From: Tetradesmus obliquus
Lineage: Eukaryota > Chlorophyta > Chlorophyceae > Sphaeropleales > Scenedesmaceae
Reading direction: 5' to 3'
Length of the DNA: 64,000 nt
Assembly: GCA_030272155.1 (NCBI GenBank)
Contig: CP126194.1
Span: 2,161,501-2,225,500, forward strand
Under the pieces are notes generated by a model. The model worked only from the letters and a program-made list of their open reading frames with translations. It did no database searches and was not told the origin of the DNA. Position 1 is the stretch's first letter. Every line of letters starts with the position of its first letter. Below, one piece after another: positions 28,865-38,231 of this stretch. The translations under genes were made by a program, and so were the position numbers.

Positions 28865-29560
28865 ACCTTGGGGTACCCCAGCTGGTGGAGCAAGTGGCTG
28901 TGAGAGCAGCAGTAGGTGCTTTCTGGGATGCCCTTGCGGACTTTGCTGCTACGGCTAGGGTGCCGTCACGGTATAGAAATCGGCTGCTCACACAACAGCC
29001 TTTTGTTGCCTGGCATACTGTGTTGCGTGGCAATGGTTTGTGTGTGGTGCGGCGGTGATGGCCTTCTTCTCACTGTGTGTACGTGCGCTCTCTGTGAGCT
29101 TCTGACATGCCAGAGCTAACCGTCTTGCTTTGCAGAAGCTGTGAGTTACCGTATCGCTGCTGCAAATTGTAGTCGTGCGGCCCTTGCAGCAGCTGGTTTG
29201 TCCTCTGCTCTCTCTCCCCAGTTTGTCGCCTCAGACCGCCGCCTGCCAGGCTGTGTTGCTGCTTGGTGGGTGTTGTTCTGTGGGTTCAGCCCGCCCGCTG
29301 CACTGCATAAAGTGCAGCTTGCTGTCACTAACACTGTTTACACTAGTCCTGCCTTTGTTTAGCATCAATACTGCGTGTGCTGTGACTGACGGCTTTGCCT
29401 GCAAGGCCATATGTCAAGTTACACACACCGCGAGACTTTTTGGGGTGAGTCTCCTTGAGTGACAGCCTGTTTTGCTGAGTCATCTGCGACGTTCCAGATT
29501 TTCGGGTGTTCGTTGCAACGTAGTTGCCTGTGCACACCGTGTAACCCCTCTTCTTCTTCG
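28865..29560 (+). mobile_element. 5'-truncated copy of a second LINE subfamily
   Basis: The frame ending at TGA 29056-29058 encodes VEQVAVRAAVGAFWDALADF and on to NGLCVVRR. It aligns with the C terminus of the main LINE ORF (QEAKQQAVLRFWELLADF to RIVLAPRSG), so this is the same kind of protein but clearly diverged. About 500 bp of 3' UTR follows, ending ACCGTGTAACCCC(TTC)n at 29560. The terminal part recurs at 28779-28833 and 29667-29801 with different numbers of TTC. Confidence 0.65.
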
Positions 29561-29666
29561 GCCAAACCGGCTATCGGGTTCTCATGATATGTGAGCTGAA
29601 AGAGGGGCAAGTGACTCGCTCTAGGGCGATAGCTTGCCCACCCCTGTAACAGACCTCTCTCTCCCG

Positions 29667-29801
29667 GCCAAACTTTTTGGGGTGAGTCTCCTTGAGTGAC
29701 AGCCTGTTTTGCTGAGTCATCTGCGACGTTCCAGATTTTCGGGTGTTCGTTGCAACGTAGTTGCCTGTGCACACCGTGTAACCCCTCTTCTTCTTCTTCT
29801 T
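29667..29801 (+). repeat. Extra 3' tail of the second LINE subfamily
   Basis: Repeats 29436-29560 almost exactly (CTTTTTGGGGTGAGTCTCC through CCGTGTAACCCC(TTC)n), here with about five TTC units against three. A shorter tail is at 28779-28833. The variable triplet tail right after TGTAA looks like a retroelement 3' end. Confidence 0.8.
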
Positions 29802-29858
29802 CGAAACCGGCCAAACTAGCTTGCCCACCCCTGTAACAGACCTCTCTCGCCAGGGCTT

Positions 29859-30045
29859 CGCACATGCTGCACTGCATGTACTTGTTGGTTTATGGGGAGG
29901 TAGGGGCTGCAAGATGACTCTGGAGTTTTACTTTGGTTGCATCTTGTGGCTTGCTATCGGGTTCTCATGATATGTGAGCTGAAAGAGGGGCAAGTGACTC
30001 GCTCTAGGGCGATAGCTTGCCCACCCCTGTAACAGACCTCTCTCG
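29859..30045 (+). repeat. 3' tail of the main LINE, 5'-truncated
   Basis: Matches the last 190 bp or so of the main LINE (CTGCACTGCATGTACTTGTT through ACAGACCTCTCTCGG). It stands directly before the long LINE copy. Shorter tails of the same sequence are at 29570-29664 and 29817-29849. Confidence 0.85.
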
Positions 30046-30066
30046 GCCAGGGCTCCAGCAGATGGT

Positions 30067-31421
30067 GTGCCTGCTTCCTCGCCTCCTGCAAAGCCTGCTG
30101 CCGCACCTAAGGCGACGCCCAAGCAGCGACAGCAGCAGCAGCAGCAGGGGAAGCCCACGCAGCGGCAGCAGCAGCAGCAGGGGCAGCCTGCACAGCAGCA
30201 GCAGACGCAGCAGCGGGTGCCGCCTCCAGCTGAGGCCGCGCCTGCTGCCGCGCTTGCGCTGTTGGCTGTCGAGGACCCGGAGGACTGGTATGAGTATGGG
30301 GCAGCCCCGCCGCAGCGCCAGCGCAAGCGGGCGCGGCCACGGCGGCGGCCGCAGCAGCAGCTGCCGGAGCCGCCGCTGAGCCTGCGCCTGCCGCGCGCCA
30401 AGCGCCCAGCTGACTTCTCTGCTTCGGATTTTGTGTATTCGAGCAAGGCCGTGCAAGCGGCCGATTTGGGCGGCCGACCCTACAAGCAGCATCTTCATCG
30501 GCGACTGGAACTATGTTGATGATCCTGTGGCCGACAGACGCTGCCTTGCTGGCCAGCCCACCACGCCCGACGCCCCATCCATGCGGGCTTGGCAAGCAGC
30601 GGCACCAGGTGCTGCTGATGCGTACCGGTGCTTGCACCCTACGCGCCGCACCTACACGTTCATCCATCGCAACCCGCAAATTGGACATGTAGCGCGGCTG
30701 GATCGAGCTTATGTTGGCAGCGCGCTGCGCGCCAGCGTGGTGTCATGTGCCACAGCTCCCTCGAGTGTCTCTGACCACTTCCCTTTGGTGCTTGAGCTGG
30801 CTCCCGTGCAGCCCCCCCACCCCACTGGCCCTGGCCTTGCCCGCGCCCGTGTGGACTTCTGGAGCAGCCCCAACCACCGCGCCCTGCTCAAGGCTTGGGT
30901 GCTCATCGAGCTGCAGGGCGAGCCAACGTCCGACTTTGCCCGCCTTGTTTGGTGGCCTGGCTTCAAGCAACGGCTCCTGGCCAGGTGCCGGGAGATTCGC
31001 AAGGCCTGGCGCGCTGACACAGCGCTGCCGACGTACGCCGCTGCCCAGCAACAGGTGCAGGCAGCCCTAGAGCAGCTTGGCGCAGCTGCAGGTCAGCCGC
31101 AGATTAACGCAGCGATGGCGGCGCTGACGGCTGCCCGCGCAGCCCTCCGCGCCGCCCAGCAGGCAGCATGGTCAGCCAGCGAACGACTGCAGCGGCGGCA
31201 GTGGCTGCACCGCGGGGAGCAGCCCAACCCCTGCATCACGGAGCAGCTGCGTGCCCTGGAGCGAGCTCCTACCTCCAGGAAGGTGGTTGCTCTACGCAGT
31301 ACAGCCGGCGCGTATGTGTGGGAGGGAGCAGGGCCTGCCAAGGTGGCCATCACGCAGTGGGCTGGTGTGAGTGCGCAGCCGACAGTGGACCCAGCCGCCC
31401 AGGCTGCCATAAAAAAAATAG
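30067..31421 (+). pseudogene. LINE 5' part: Gln/Pro-rich segment and C-terminal part of an AP-type endonuclease
   Basis: One open frame (30067-30519) encodes a Gln/Pro/Arg-rich, low-complexity segment. A second frame, open from 30431, has endonuclease signatures from about 30482: SIFIGDWNYVDD, RTYTFIH, ARLDRAYV and SVSDHFPLVLEL. These are the last motifs of LINE apurinic-type endonucleases; the N-terminal catalytic half is missing, so either an internal deletion near 30480 or 5' damage has removed it. After the endonuclease come about 210 residues of linker. The frame is then interrupted at 31411-31427 (eight A and a TAG in the RT frame) before the reverse transcriptase. As it stands the unit cannot make an intact LINE polyprotein. 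Confidence 0.75.
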
Positions 31422-34400
31422 GGTTTAGGCCTCGCAGCCGTCACCAGTTTGCCTCGGCAGCCAGCAGCAGCAGATGGCAGCGCAGTGGTCACCGCAGCCG
31501 CAGTGCTCCAGGCTATGTCAGACTCCAAGCCGAACACGTCCCCAGGCCTGGATGGCCTGCCTGTTGCAGTGTACAAGCACTGCAAGGAGCTGCTCGCGCC
31601 GGTCTTGGCGCGTGTGTTTACAGCAGTAGGCACGCTGGGGCAGACACCGGCCGGTTTCTTGGACGGTGTGGTGATTGGCATCTTCAAGGCTGGCGATGTT
31701 ACCCTGGCAGCCAATTACCGCCCCATCACCCTGCTCAACACCGACTACAGGCTCTTGGCCAGAATTTTGGCCTCCCGCCTGCAGGCAGTGCTAGATCAGG
31801 CTATCTCTCCTACGCAGACAGCTTTCATCAAGCGCCGCAGGATCGGCCACAACATCATCACCATGCAGCTCCTGCTGCACGCGCTGCCAGAAGACAGCAC
31901 AGTGGTGGCAGCGCTGCTGGATTTTGCCAAGGCGCACGACACCTTGGACAGGCCCTTCCTGCTGTCTGTCATGAGTGCTATGGGCGTGGGGCCTGAATTC
32001 TGTAAGTGGGTGAAGTTACTGCTCACCAACACGCATGCGTGCGCGTGCATGAATGGCTTTGTTTCTGGCATGCGCAGGTTTGATGCTGGCGTGCGGCAGG
32101 GGTGTCCCCTGTCTCCTCTGCTCTACTTGTTTGTTGGTGAGGCGTTGTTGAGGTTTTTGCAGAGTAAAGGCATCAACATCACCGTGCAAGGTGTGCAGTT
32201 GTCAGCGACTCAGTTTGCCGATGACACGCAGGTCTACCTGCGCTCCCCTGCACAGGTTGCACAGTTTTTACTACATATGCAGGTTATGGCAGCCGCGTCT
32301 GGGCAGCAGCTCAACCTGCACAAATCCAAGTTGCTTCTGCTGGGTGCTACTGCGCGGCAGCAGCACGCGACGCTCTCTCAGCAGCACGCTGCTGGTGTGT
32401 TGCCGCTCAGCCCTGTCCTGCAGGCCAATGTGTTGGGTGTGTGCGTGGGCTCTGACTCTCCGGTGGATTGGGGTCAGAAGCTGGCTTCTGTGGATGCTGC
32501 GCTCGCGCGGCTGTCGCACATTCCGCAGCTTTCGGTGTTTGGCAGAGGTATGGGTAGCGCTGCTTATGGTGTGAGCACCTTGCTTTATGCAGCTGAATTC
32601 TCTGATTTGCCGCCTGATGTTGATCGTCAGCACCTTGTTGCGGCGGTTGGGAAGCTAGTGGATAGAGGGTTGGCACCTGCTTCGTCTGTGCGGCGTTTCA
32701 CTGGTGTGGCTGCTCGCTTTTTGGCGGGCAGGCCGGCTGAAGGTGGCTTTGGTGCTTTGCCATGGCTTGAACACATACGTGCACGGCATGCTTGGTGGGG
32801 CGCGCAGTTTGCTACTGCGCCGCTTGACACTGAGCTGCCTTGGATCCGCATTGGGCGGGAGCTATTGCGTTCTAAGCATAAATGGTGGGGCCCATTGTCC
32901 TTGTTTGACAGCTTTGAAGACACGCAAACGCCGATGGAGCCGTCGCAGGCGTTCCCTCAGCAGTCCCTCCCTCCCCCGCCGCTGCGCCGCATGATTGCTG
33001 GTCTTCAAGCGCTAGGCAAAGTTTGTGATGTGAAGGCGTTGGCGCCTGCAGCGCCTGCCCCTGCACTGCCGCCGCCACATCCTCAACAGCTGTCAGACGT
33101 GCAGCAGTTGCGTGCACAGCTACAGGCTGTGCAGGATGCGCCGGTGCTGCAGCCCGGGGCTTGGTGTAGTTTGGCTCCTGTCTTTGCTAACCCTTTTTTG
33201 CAAGCAATGGTTGGGTTTGTGCCCGGTGGGCTGCAAATGCATCCCGTGCCCTCTGTGCGCGGGCCACATGCATGTTCTGGCGGCAAGTGTCGGCCGCGCA
33301 TCCGCACTGTGGCCGATCTCTGTCGCGCTTGGCATGTGATCCAGCACGCTGCACGGCAGCAGCTGCCACACCCATTGCTGCCGTACGGCTCCAACTTCAG
33401 CAATGCAGACAACGAATCGGCAGATTTGACGGACTTGGTTAACTTGCTGCCCATGCCGTGGCATCGGGCTGCCTTGGCTGTTGTGCGGCATCCTGCAGCA
33501 GACCGGTCCTGGCCGCCTGCAGCTGTGCCAGACCCGCCATGTGTGCCTTCTGCAGCAGAGCAACATGTTGAGGCCATGTTGGTGGCGCGGCTAGGCTGGC
33601 GGAATCATCGCGGCAAGACGGTGTCTGTTGCGCAATTGTCTGTTCGTGAAGCTACCTCATTGCAGCTTGGTCCCCTGCGTGCTGAGCGCCAGGAGCGGCG
33701 CAATAGGTTTGTCAGTGTTGCGATCGGTGCGGGTGCCCCGCCCGCGGCGTTGACTCGTGGTTTGCAATGTGTGGCGGCCGCCCAGGGCGCACTATGGAAG
33801 ATGCGCTGGGATAATGCGTACAAGGAGACGTATTGGCGGCTGATCATGGATGGCTTGCCTACGTCGCAGCGCATGCACCAGCAGCATGATGCATGCATGT
33901 GTGGCGCTGCGTGCCCTGGTCTGGTGCACCATTTTTGGGAGTGCCCAGTTGCGGTAGCGGTGATTGACAGCCTGCTGTCTGCGTTGCCTGCAACATGGTG
34001 TACGCGGGCTGCAGGCCGCCCGCCGCTTGCTATGCGGCATGTCTGGTTGATGCAGCGGCCTCCCGGCCCTAAGCGGCTCCACCAGGGTGTTTGGGGGGTT
34101 ATTTGTTTAGCTGCTCTGAATGCCATGGATGTTGGCCGACGGCAGGCTAACACGCTGCACATTCCGCCGCCCGCGCCTGCTGCGCCGCGGTCGTCTGCGC
34201 CGCCGCCGCAATGGCAGGTACCTATTACAGATGTGTTTCAGCCTGCAGCTCTCACTGTTGCGCAGCAACAGCATAACCAGCTGGTTGAGCAGCGTAGGCA
34301 GCAGCAGCTGCTGCAACAACAACAACAGCGACAGCAACTACTAGCGCAGGTGTTACAGGAGGCGAAGCAGCAGGCGGTTTTGCGGTTTTGGGAGTTGCTT

Positions 34401-34523
34401 GCTGATTTTGTGGCAATGGAGGCTGCGCCGGCTCATTGGCGTGTTGCGGTGCCAGGCGATCACCCGTTCTTGCGTTCTGATCCAGCACAGCTGCGCATTG
34501 TACTGGCGCCCCGCTCTGGTTGA
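31422..34523 (+). CDS. LINE reverse transcriptase ORF (L1/Tx1-like) with C-terminal zinc knuckle
   Basis: Open from just after a TAG at 31419-31421 to TGA 34521-34523, more than 1,000 codons, without an ATG near its start, so it is the continuation of the frame-shifted endonuclease ORF. RT motifs in order: SPGLDGLPVAVYK, NYRPITLLNTDYRLLA, FIKRRRIGHNI, LLDFAKAHDTLDR (first catalytic Asp), RQGCPLSPLLYLF, FADDTQVY (catalytic Asp pair) and LNLHKSKLLLLG. A long C-terminal region follows, with a Cys/His cluster (CMCGAACPG, then HHFWECPVA) typical of zf-RVT domains of plant-type LINEs, and a Gln-rich tail. All catalytic residues are present, so this half looks recent even though the 5' half is damaged. 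Confidence 0.93.
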   Translation, partial: GLGLAAVTSLPRQPAAADGSAVVTAAAVLQAMSDSKPNTSPGLDGLPVAVYKHCKELLAPVLARVFTAVGTLGQTPAGFLDGVVIGIFKAGDVTLAANYRPITLLNTDYRLLARILASRLQAVLDQAISPTQTAFIKRRRIGHNIITMQLLLHALPEDSTVVAALLDFAKAHDTLDRPFLLSVMSAMGVGPEFCKWVKLLLTNTHACACMNGFVSGMRRFDAGVRQGCPLSPLLYLFVGEALLRFLQSKGINITVQGVQLSATQFADDTQVYLRSPAQVAQFLLHMQVMAAASGQQLNLHKSKLLLLGATARQQHATLSQQHAAGVLPLSPVLQANVLGVCVGSDSPVDWGQKLASVDAALARLSHIPQLSVFGRGMGSAAYGVSTLLYAAEFSDLPPDVDRQHLVAAVGKLVDRGLAPASSVRRFTGVAARFLAGRPAEGGFGALPWLEHIRARHAWWGAQFATAPLDTELPWIRIGRELLRSKHKWWGPLSLFDSFEDTQTPMEPSQAFPQQSLPPPPLRRMIAGLQALGKVCDVKALAPAAPAPALPPPHPQQLSDVQQLRAQLQAVQDAPVLQPGAWCSLAPVFANPFLQAMVGFVPGGLQMHPVPSVRGPHACSGGKCRPRIRTVADLCRAWHVIQHAARQQLPHPLLPYGSNFSNADNESADLTDLVNLLPMPWHRAALAVVRHPAADRSWPPAAVPDPPCVPSAAEQHVEAMLVARLGWRNHRGKTVSVAQLSVREATSLQLGPLRAERQERRNRFVSVAIGAGAPPAALTRGLQCVAAAQGALWKMRWDNAYKETYWRLIMDGLPTSQRMHQQHDACMCGAACPGLVHHFWECPVAVAVIDSLLSALPATWCTRAAGRPPLAMRHVWLMQRPPGPKRLHQGVWGVICLAALNAMDVGRRQANTLHIPPPAPAAPRSSAPPPQWQVPITDVFQPAALTVAQQQHNQLVEQRRQQQLLQQQQQRQQLLAQVLQEAKQQAVLRFWELLADFVAMEAAPAHWRVAVPGDHPFLRSDPAQLRIVLAPRSG

Positions 34524-35323
34524 CCTTCCTGCTTTTACATGATGTGCTGTCAGTAGTTGTCCAATTTCCACTTTCTGGCAAGGCCATGTTGCATGTCGTG
34601 TGTCACTGTGCTTGATTTTCCAGCTCTGTGTGTCGCCTGCGTGCTTCTGTGCTTGTCAGCCATGAGGATTGCAGAAGCAGTAGCACCTTAGTTTGCATGT
34701 CACATGCAGTGTCTCCTGTCGGTCCCGCGTGCTCCTGCTTGCTGCAGTCTGGTGTGTACAGCAGTGCCTTGGTGCAATCATGCCAAACACCTATGGTAAG
34801 CAGCACCATTGTGCATCCCGCTTGCTGTTTGGACCATGCCTGCCTTCCCTTGTGCGTTTTGTGCCCTGTGCTTTGAGCACCCTGCTGCTTTTCGTGCTGC
34901 ACATGCTGCACTGCATGTACTTGTTGGTTTATGGGGAGGTAGGGGCTGCAAGATGCCTCTGGAGTTTTACTTTGGGTGCATCTTGTGGCTTGCTATCGGG
35001 TTCTCATGATATGTGAGCTGAAAGAGGGGCAAGTGACTCGCTCTAGGGCGATAGCTTGCCCACCCCTGTAACAGACCTCTCTCTCGGCCAGGGGAAACAG
35101 ACCTCTCTCGGCCAGGGGAGGTAGGGGCTGCAAGAGGCCTCTGGAGTTTTACTTTGGTTGCATCTTGTGGCTTGCTATCGGGTTCTCATGATGTGTGAGC
35201 TGAAAGAGGGGCAAGTGACTCGCTCTAGGGCGATAGCTTGCCCACCCCTGTAACAGACCTCTCTCGGCCAGCCTCGCTCTAGGGCGATAGCTTGCCCACC
35301 CCTGTAACAGACCTCTCTCGCCA

Positions 35324-36172
35324 GCCTGCAGCTCTCACTGCTGCGCAGCAACAGCATAACCAGCTGGTTGAGCAGCGTAGGCAGCAGCAGCTGCTGCAAC
35401 AACAACAACAGCGACAGCAACTACTAGCGCAGGTGTTACAGGAGGCGAAGCAGCAGGCGGTTTTGCGGTTTTGGGAGTTGCTTGCTGATTTTGTGGCAAT
35501 GGAGGCTGCGCCGGCTCATTGGCGTGTTGCGGTGCCAGGCGATCACCCGTTCTTGCGTTCTGATCCAGCACAGCTGCGCATTGTACTGGCGCCCCGCTCT
35601 GGTTGACCTTCCTGCTTTTACATGATGTGCTGTCAGTAGTTGTCCAATTTCCACTTTCTGGCAAGGCCATGTTGCATGTCGTGTGTCACTGTGCTTGATT
35701 TTCCAGCTCTGTGTGTCGCCTGCGTGCTTCTGTGCTTGTCAGCCATGAGGATTGCAGAAGCAGTAGCACCTTAGTTTGCATGTCACATGCAGTGTCTCCT
35801 GTCGGTCCCGCGTGCTCCTGCTTGCTGCAGTCTGGTGTGTACAGCAGTGCCTTGATGCAATCATGCCAAACACCTATGGTAAGCAGCACCATTGTGCATC
35901 CCGCTTGCTGTTTGGACCATGCCTGCCTTCCCTTGTGCGTTTTGTGCCCTGTGCTTTGAGCACCCTGCTGCTTTTCGTGCTGCACTTCGCACACGCTGCA
36001 CTGCATGTACTTGTTGGTTTATGGGGAGGTAGGGGCTGCAAGATGCCTCTGGAGTTTTACTTTGGTTGCATCTTGTGGCTTGCTATCGGGTTCTCATGAT
36101 ATGTGAGCTGAAAGAGGGGCAAGTGACTCGCTCTAGGGCGATAGCTTGCCCACCCCTGTAACAGACCTCTCT
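35324..36172 (+). mobile_element. 5'-truncated second copy of the main LINE
   Basis: Repeats 34241-35085 with very few changes: the last 94 codons of the RT ORF (to TGA at about 35604-35606), the 3' UTR, the TGTAA and the ACAGACCTCTCTCG end. It starts directly after another tail (CTCTCTCGCCAG then CCTGCAGCTCTCAC). No target-site duplication is evident. Confidence 0.93.
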
Positions 36173-36954
36173 CGCCGGCCTTACTGCTCTCAGCAACCCG
36201 CCACAGGAACTGGGCTCAACCCAGGGCGGCCGCTGGTCTTCAACTTCATGCTGTTGTTTCCGGCCTACTGAAGCTGCCTCAGCTGGGGCAGCGCTGCTTG
36301 CGTGAAGCGGATGTGACAGTGGTGACACCTTTTTTCCAATGGTGACATTCAAGACCCCCGCCTGTGCAGCAAGCCCTAATGGTTGCATGTTTAGGCAATC
36401 ACGCCACGCACAGGGGTCGCCTCACAGTGCATCCAGCTCCCCGTTTACAACATGATGGGGTTTGGGGCGACAAGGCATGAAGAAACACAGGACAATCCCA
36501 TCATGTTGTAAACGGGGAGCTGGATGCACTGTGAGGCAACCCCTGCGCGTGGCGTGATTGCCTAAACATGCAACCATTAGGGCTTGCTGCACAGGCGGGG
36601 GTCTTGAATGTCACCATTGGAAAAAAGGTGTCACCACTGTCACATCCGCTTCACGCAAGCAGCGCTGCCCCAGCTGAGGCAGCTTCAGTAGGCCGGAAAC
36701 AACAGCATGAATTGAAGACCAGCGGCCGCCCTGGGTTGAGCCCAGTTCCTGTGGCGGGTTGCTGAGAGCAGTAAGGCCGGCGAGAGAGGTCTGTTACAGG
36801 GGTGGGCAAGCTATCGCCCTAGAGCGAGTCACTTGCCCCTCTTTCAGCTCACATATCATGAGAACCCGATAGCAAGCCACAAGATGCAACCAAAGTAAAA
36901 CTCCAGAGGCATCTTGCAGCCCCTACCTCCCCATAAACCAACAAGTACATGCAG
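36001..36954. repeat. Near-perfect palindrome of about 0.95 kb
   Basis: Arms 36001-36459 and 36496-36954 are reverse complements with only rare mismatches; the spacer is about 36 bp. The outer 175 bp of each arm is LINE 3' tail; the inner 285 bp is unique to the palindrome (CCGGCCTTACTGCTCTCAGC to TTTACAACATGATGGG). An inner segment may be a foldback-type or non-autonomous element. Confidence 0.93.
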
Positions 36955-36960
36955 TAAGGC

Positions 36961-37543
36961 CGGCCGGTTTCGAAGATGCGCCGCAAAAATCAGAGTTTGT
37001 GATTTGTACATTTCTGAGTTGTGCCAGAATTCGGGGATTTAGCTCAATTGGTAGAGCGCTCGCTTTGCATGCGAGAGGTCGGGGGTTCGATTCCCTCAAT
37101 CTCCAAGCATTATTGTTACGTGTCTGCTGCAGAGACGTTCGTTTTGTCTCTCAAGCTCATGCCTAGTAGCACACTGCATGCACAGCATGTGGCACCACGG
37201 CTGTCGCCCAAGACAAGCCTCTGCACAGCTGTTGCCAGCCAGCAGGGGGAGAGAGAGGTCAGCAGGGTGTCATCATGCATCTGGCAGGCTGCTGCCAGTG
37301 GTCAACAGGCTTCGCAGCGCTGTAAAATGACGAATTCTAGACAAAGCCAGGATGCCGAAGCACACTGGTCATGCACAGCTGCGCCGTGTCAATCAAAGCC
37401 CTCGCCACATGCCAGGTGCACAACCTAGGTCGCAGGCCTGCACACCGTAAGCAGTGATTGCCGCCACCGTGGTGACCACAAGCTAGCACTTCTCCCGCCC
37501 TGTCTGCACGCTGACATGCGTTTTTGTTTGACATCCAGGTGCA
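36961..37543. repeat. Right arm of inverted repeat carrying a tRNA gene
   Basis: Reverse complement of 28230-28773, with about 50 bp of extra sequence near 37325-37380 and scattered substitutions. It contains the plus-strand tRNA-Ala. It lies about 690 bp upstream of an F-box/LRR gene. Confidence 0.88.
37033..37105 (+). tRNA. trnA-UGC: tRNA-Ala (anticodon TGC)
   Basis: Identical over 73 nt to the minus-strand copy at 28630-28702, including the G3:U70 identity pair and the TGC anticodon. Sequence around it is more diverged than the tRNA itself, as expected if both copies are functional or the duplication is recent. Confidence 0.95.
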
Positions 37544-38231
37544 CGACTTGCACCGTGCAATGGCATCACGGGCAGCGCTTGCTGCCACCACAGCCGCCAG
37601 CTGGGGCAGCAGCATGCCCTGCCTGCACATGTCACCTGTTCATGCAGCTTCAGGTCGCCCCACAGCACGCTGTTACCTTGCAGACATACTGAAGCCTACA
37701 TATGCCATTTATGCGGCATTCAGCCGAATGCAAATGGCAGGTGCACAGCGTGCCAAGCTCAGCCCAAGGCTTGCCACTACTACAGGCAAGAGCACCTGAG
37801 TTTAGCCCTTGTGCCTTTCTGAGATGGTTCAGAGTTGCCTGACAACAGCAGTGTTTCACAAAGCATGGACAACATTGGACACCCAGTGTTACGTGTCCAC
37901 CAAGCACGTTGTGGTGATGCATGCCAAGCAGCTGAGTCGTGCCTGCAGGTTTCTGGGTCACTGATTTTCTTGGTGCTTGCACAAATATGTGAAAGCGAGC
38001 CTCAGGAAGGTGGGTGGCAGCAATGCAATGATGGCGTGACCATGTCAGTCTACAATCATTGTATGACACAATCACCTTGAAGTCGCAACCGTTCAACTGC
38101 CGCACGGCGAAGCAGGGCACGTCCGACGCCATCGCGGTACATTCATTACACATGTTTTGACAATGTCCTGCGATTTCTGACCGACGTAGCTGTCGGTCCC
38201 TGAAAGCCGTGGCACTCCGACACTGCACAAC
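37544..38231. other. Upstream region of the F-box/LRR gene
   Basis: No gene recognised. Just outside the right inverted arm, it should hold the promoter and 5' UTR of the gene starting at 38232. Confidence 0.4.

Larger units (their letters stand above)
28774..36954. mobile_element. Nested LINE island
   Basis: About 8 kb between the two inverted arms, built from non-LTR retrotransposon pieces: fragments of a second LINE subfamily (28779-29801), short 3' tails of the main LINE (29570-29664, 29817-29849, 29859-30045), one long LINE copy (about 30050-35085), more tails (35117-35268, 35273-35323), a 5'-truncated copy (35324-36172) and an inverted tail (36779-36954) inside a palindrome. Pieces are mostly joined head to tail at the same 3' terminus, ACAGACCTCTCTCG, just after TGTAA. 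This resembles the self-nested arrays known for the Zepp LINE of Chlorella and Coccomyxa; membership in that family is not shown here. Confidence 0.85.

Noticed and set aside
28774..36954. LTR retrotransposon or viral insertion
   Set aside because: There is no integrase, protease, capsid or LTR. Endonuclease remnants plus the RT type and shared 3' ends after TGTAA identify a LINE.
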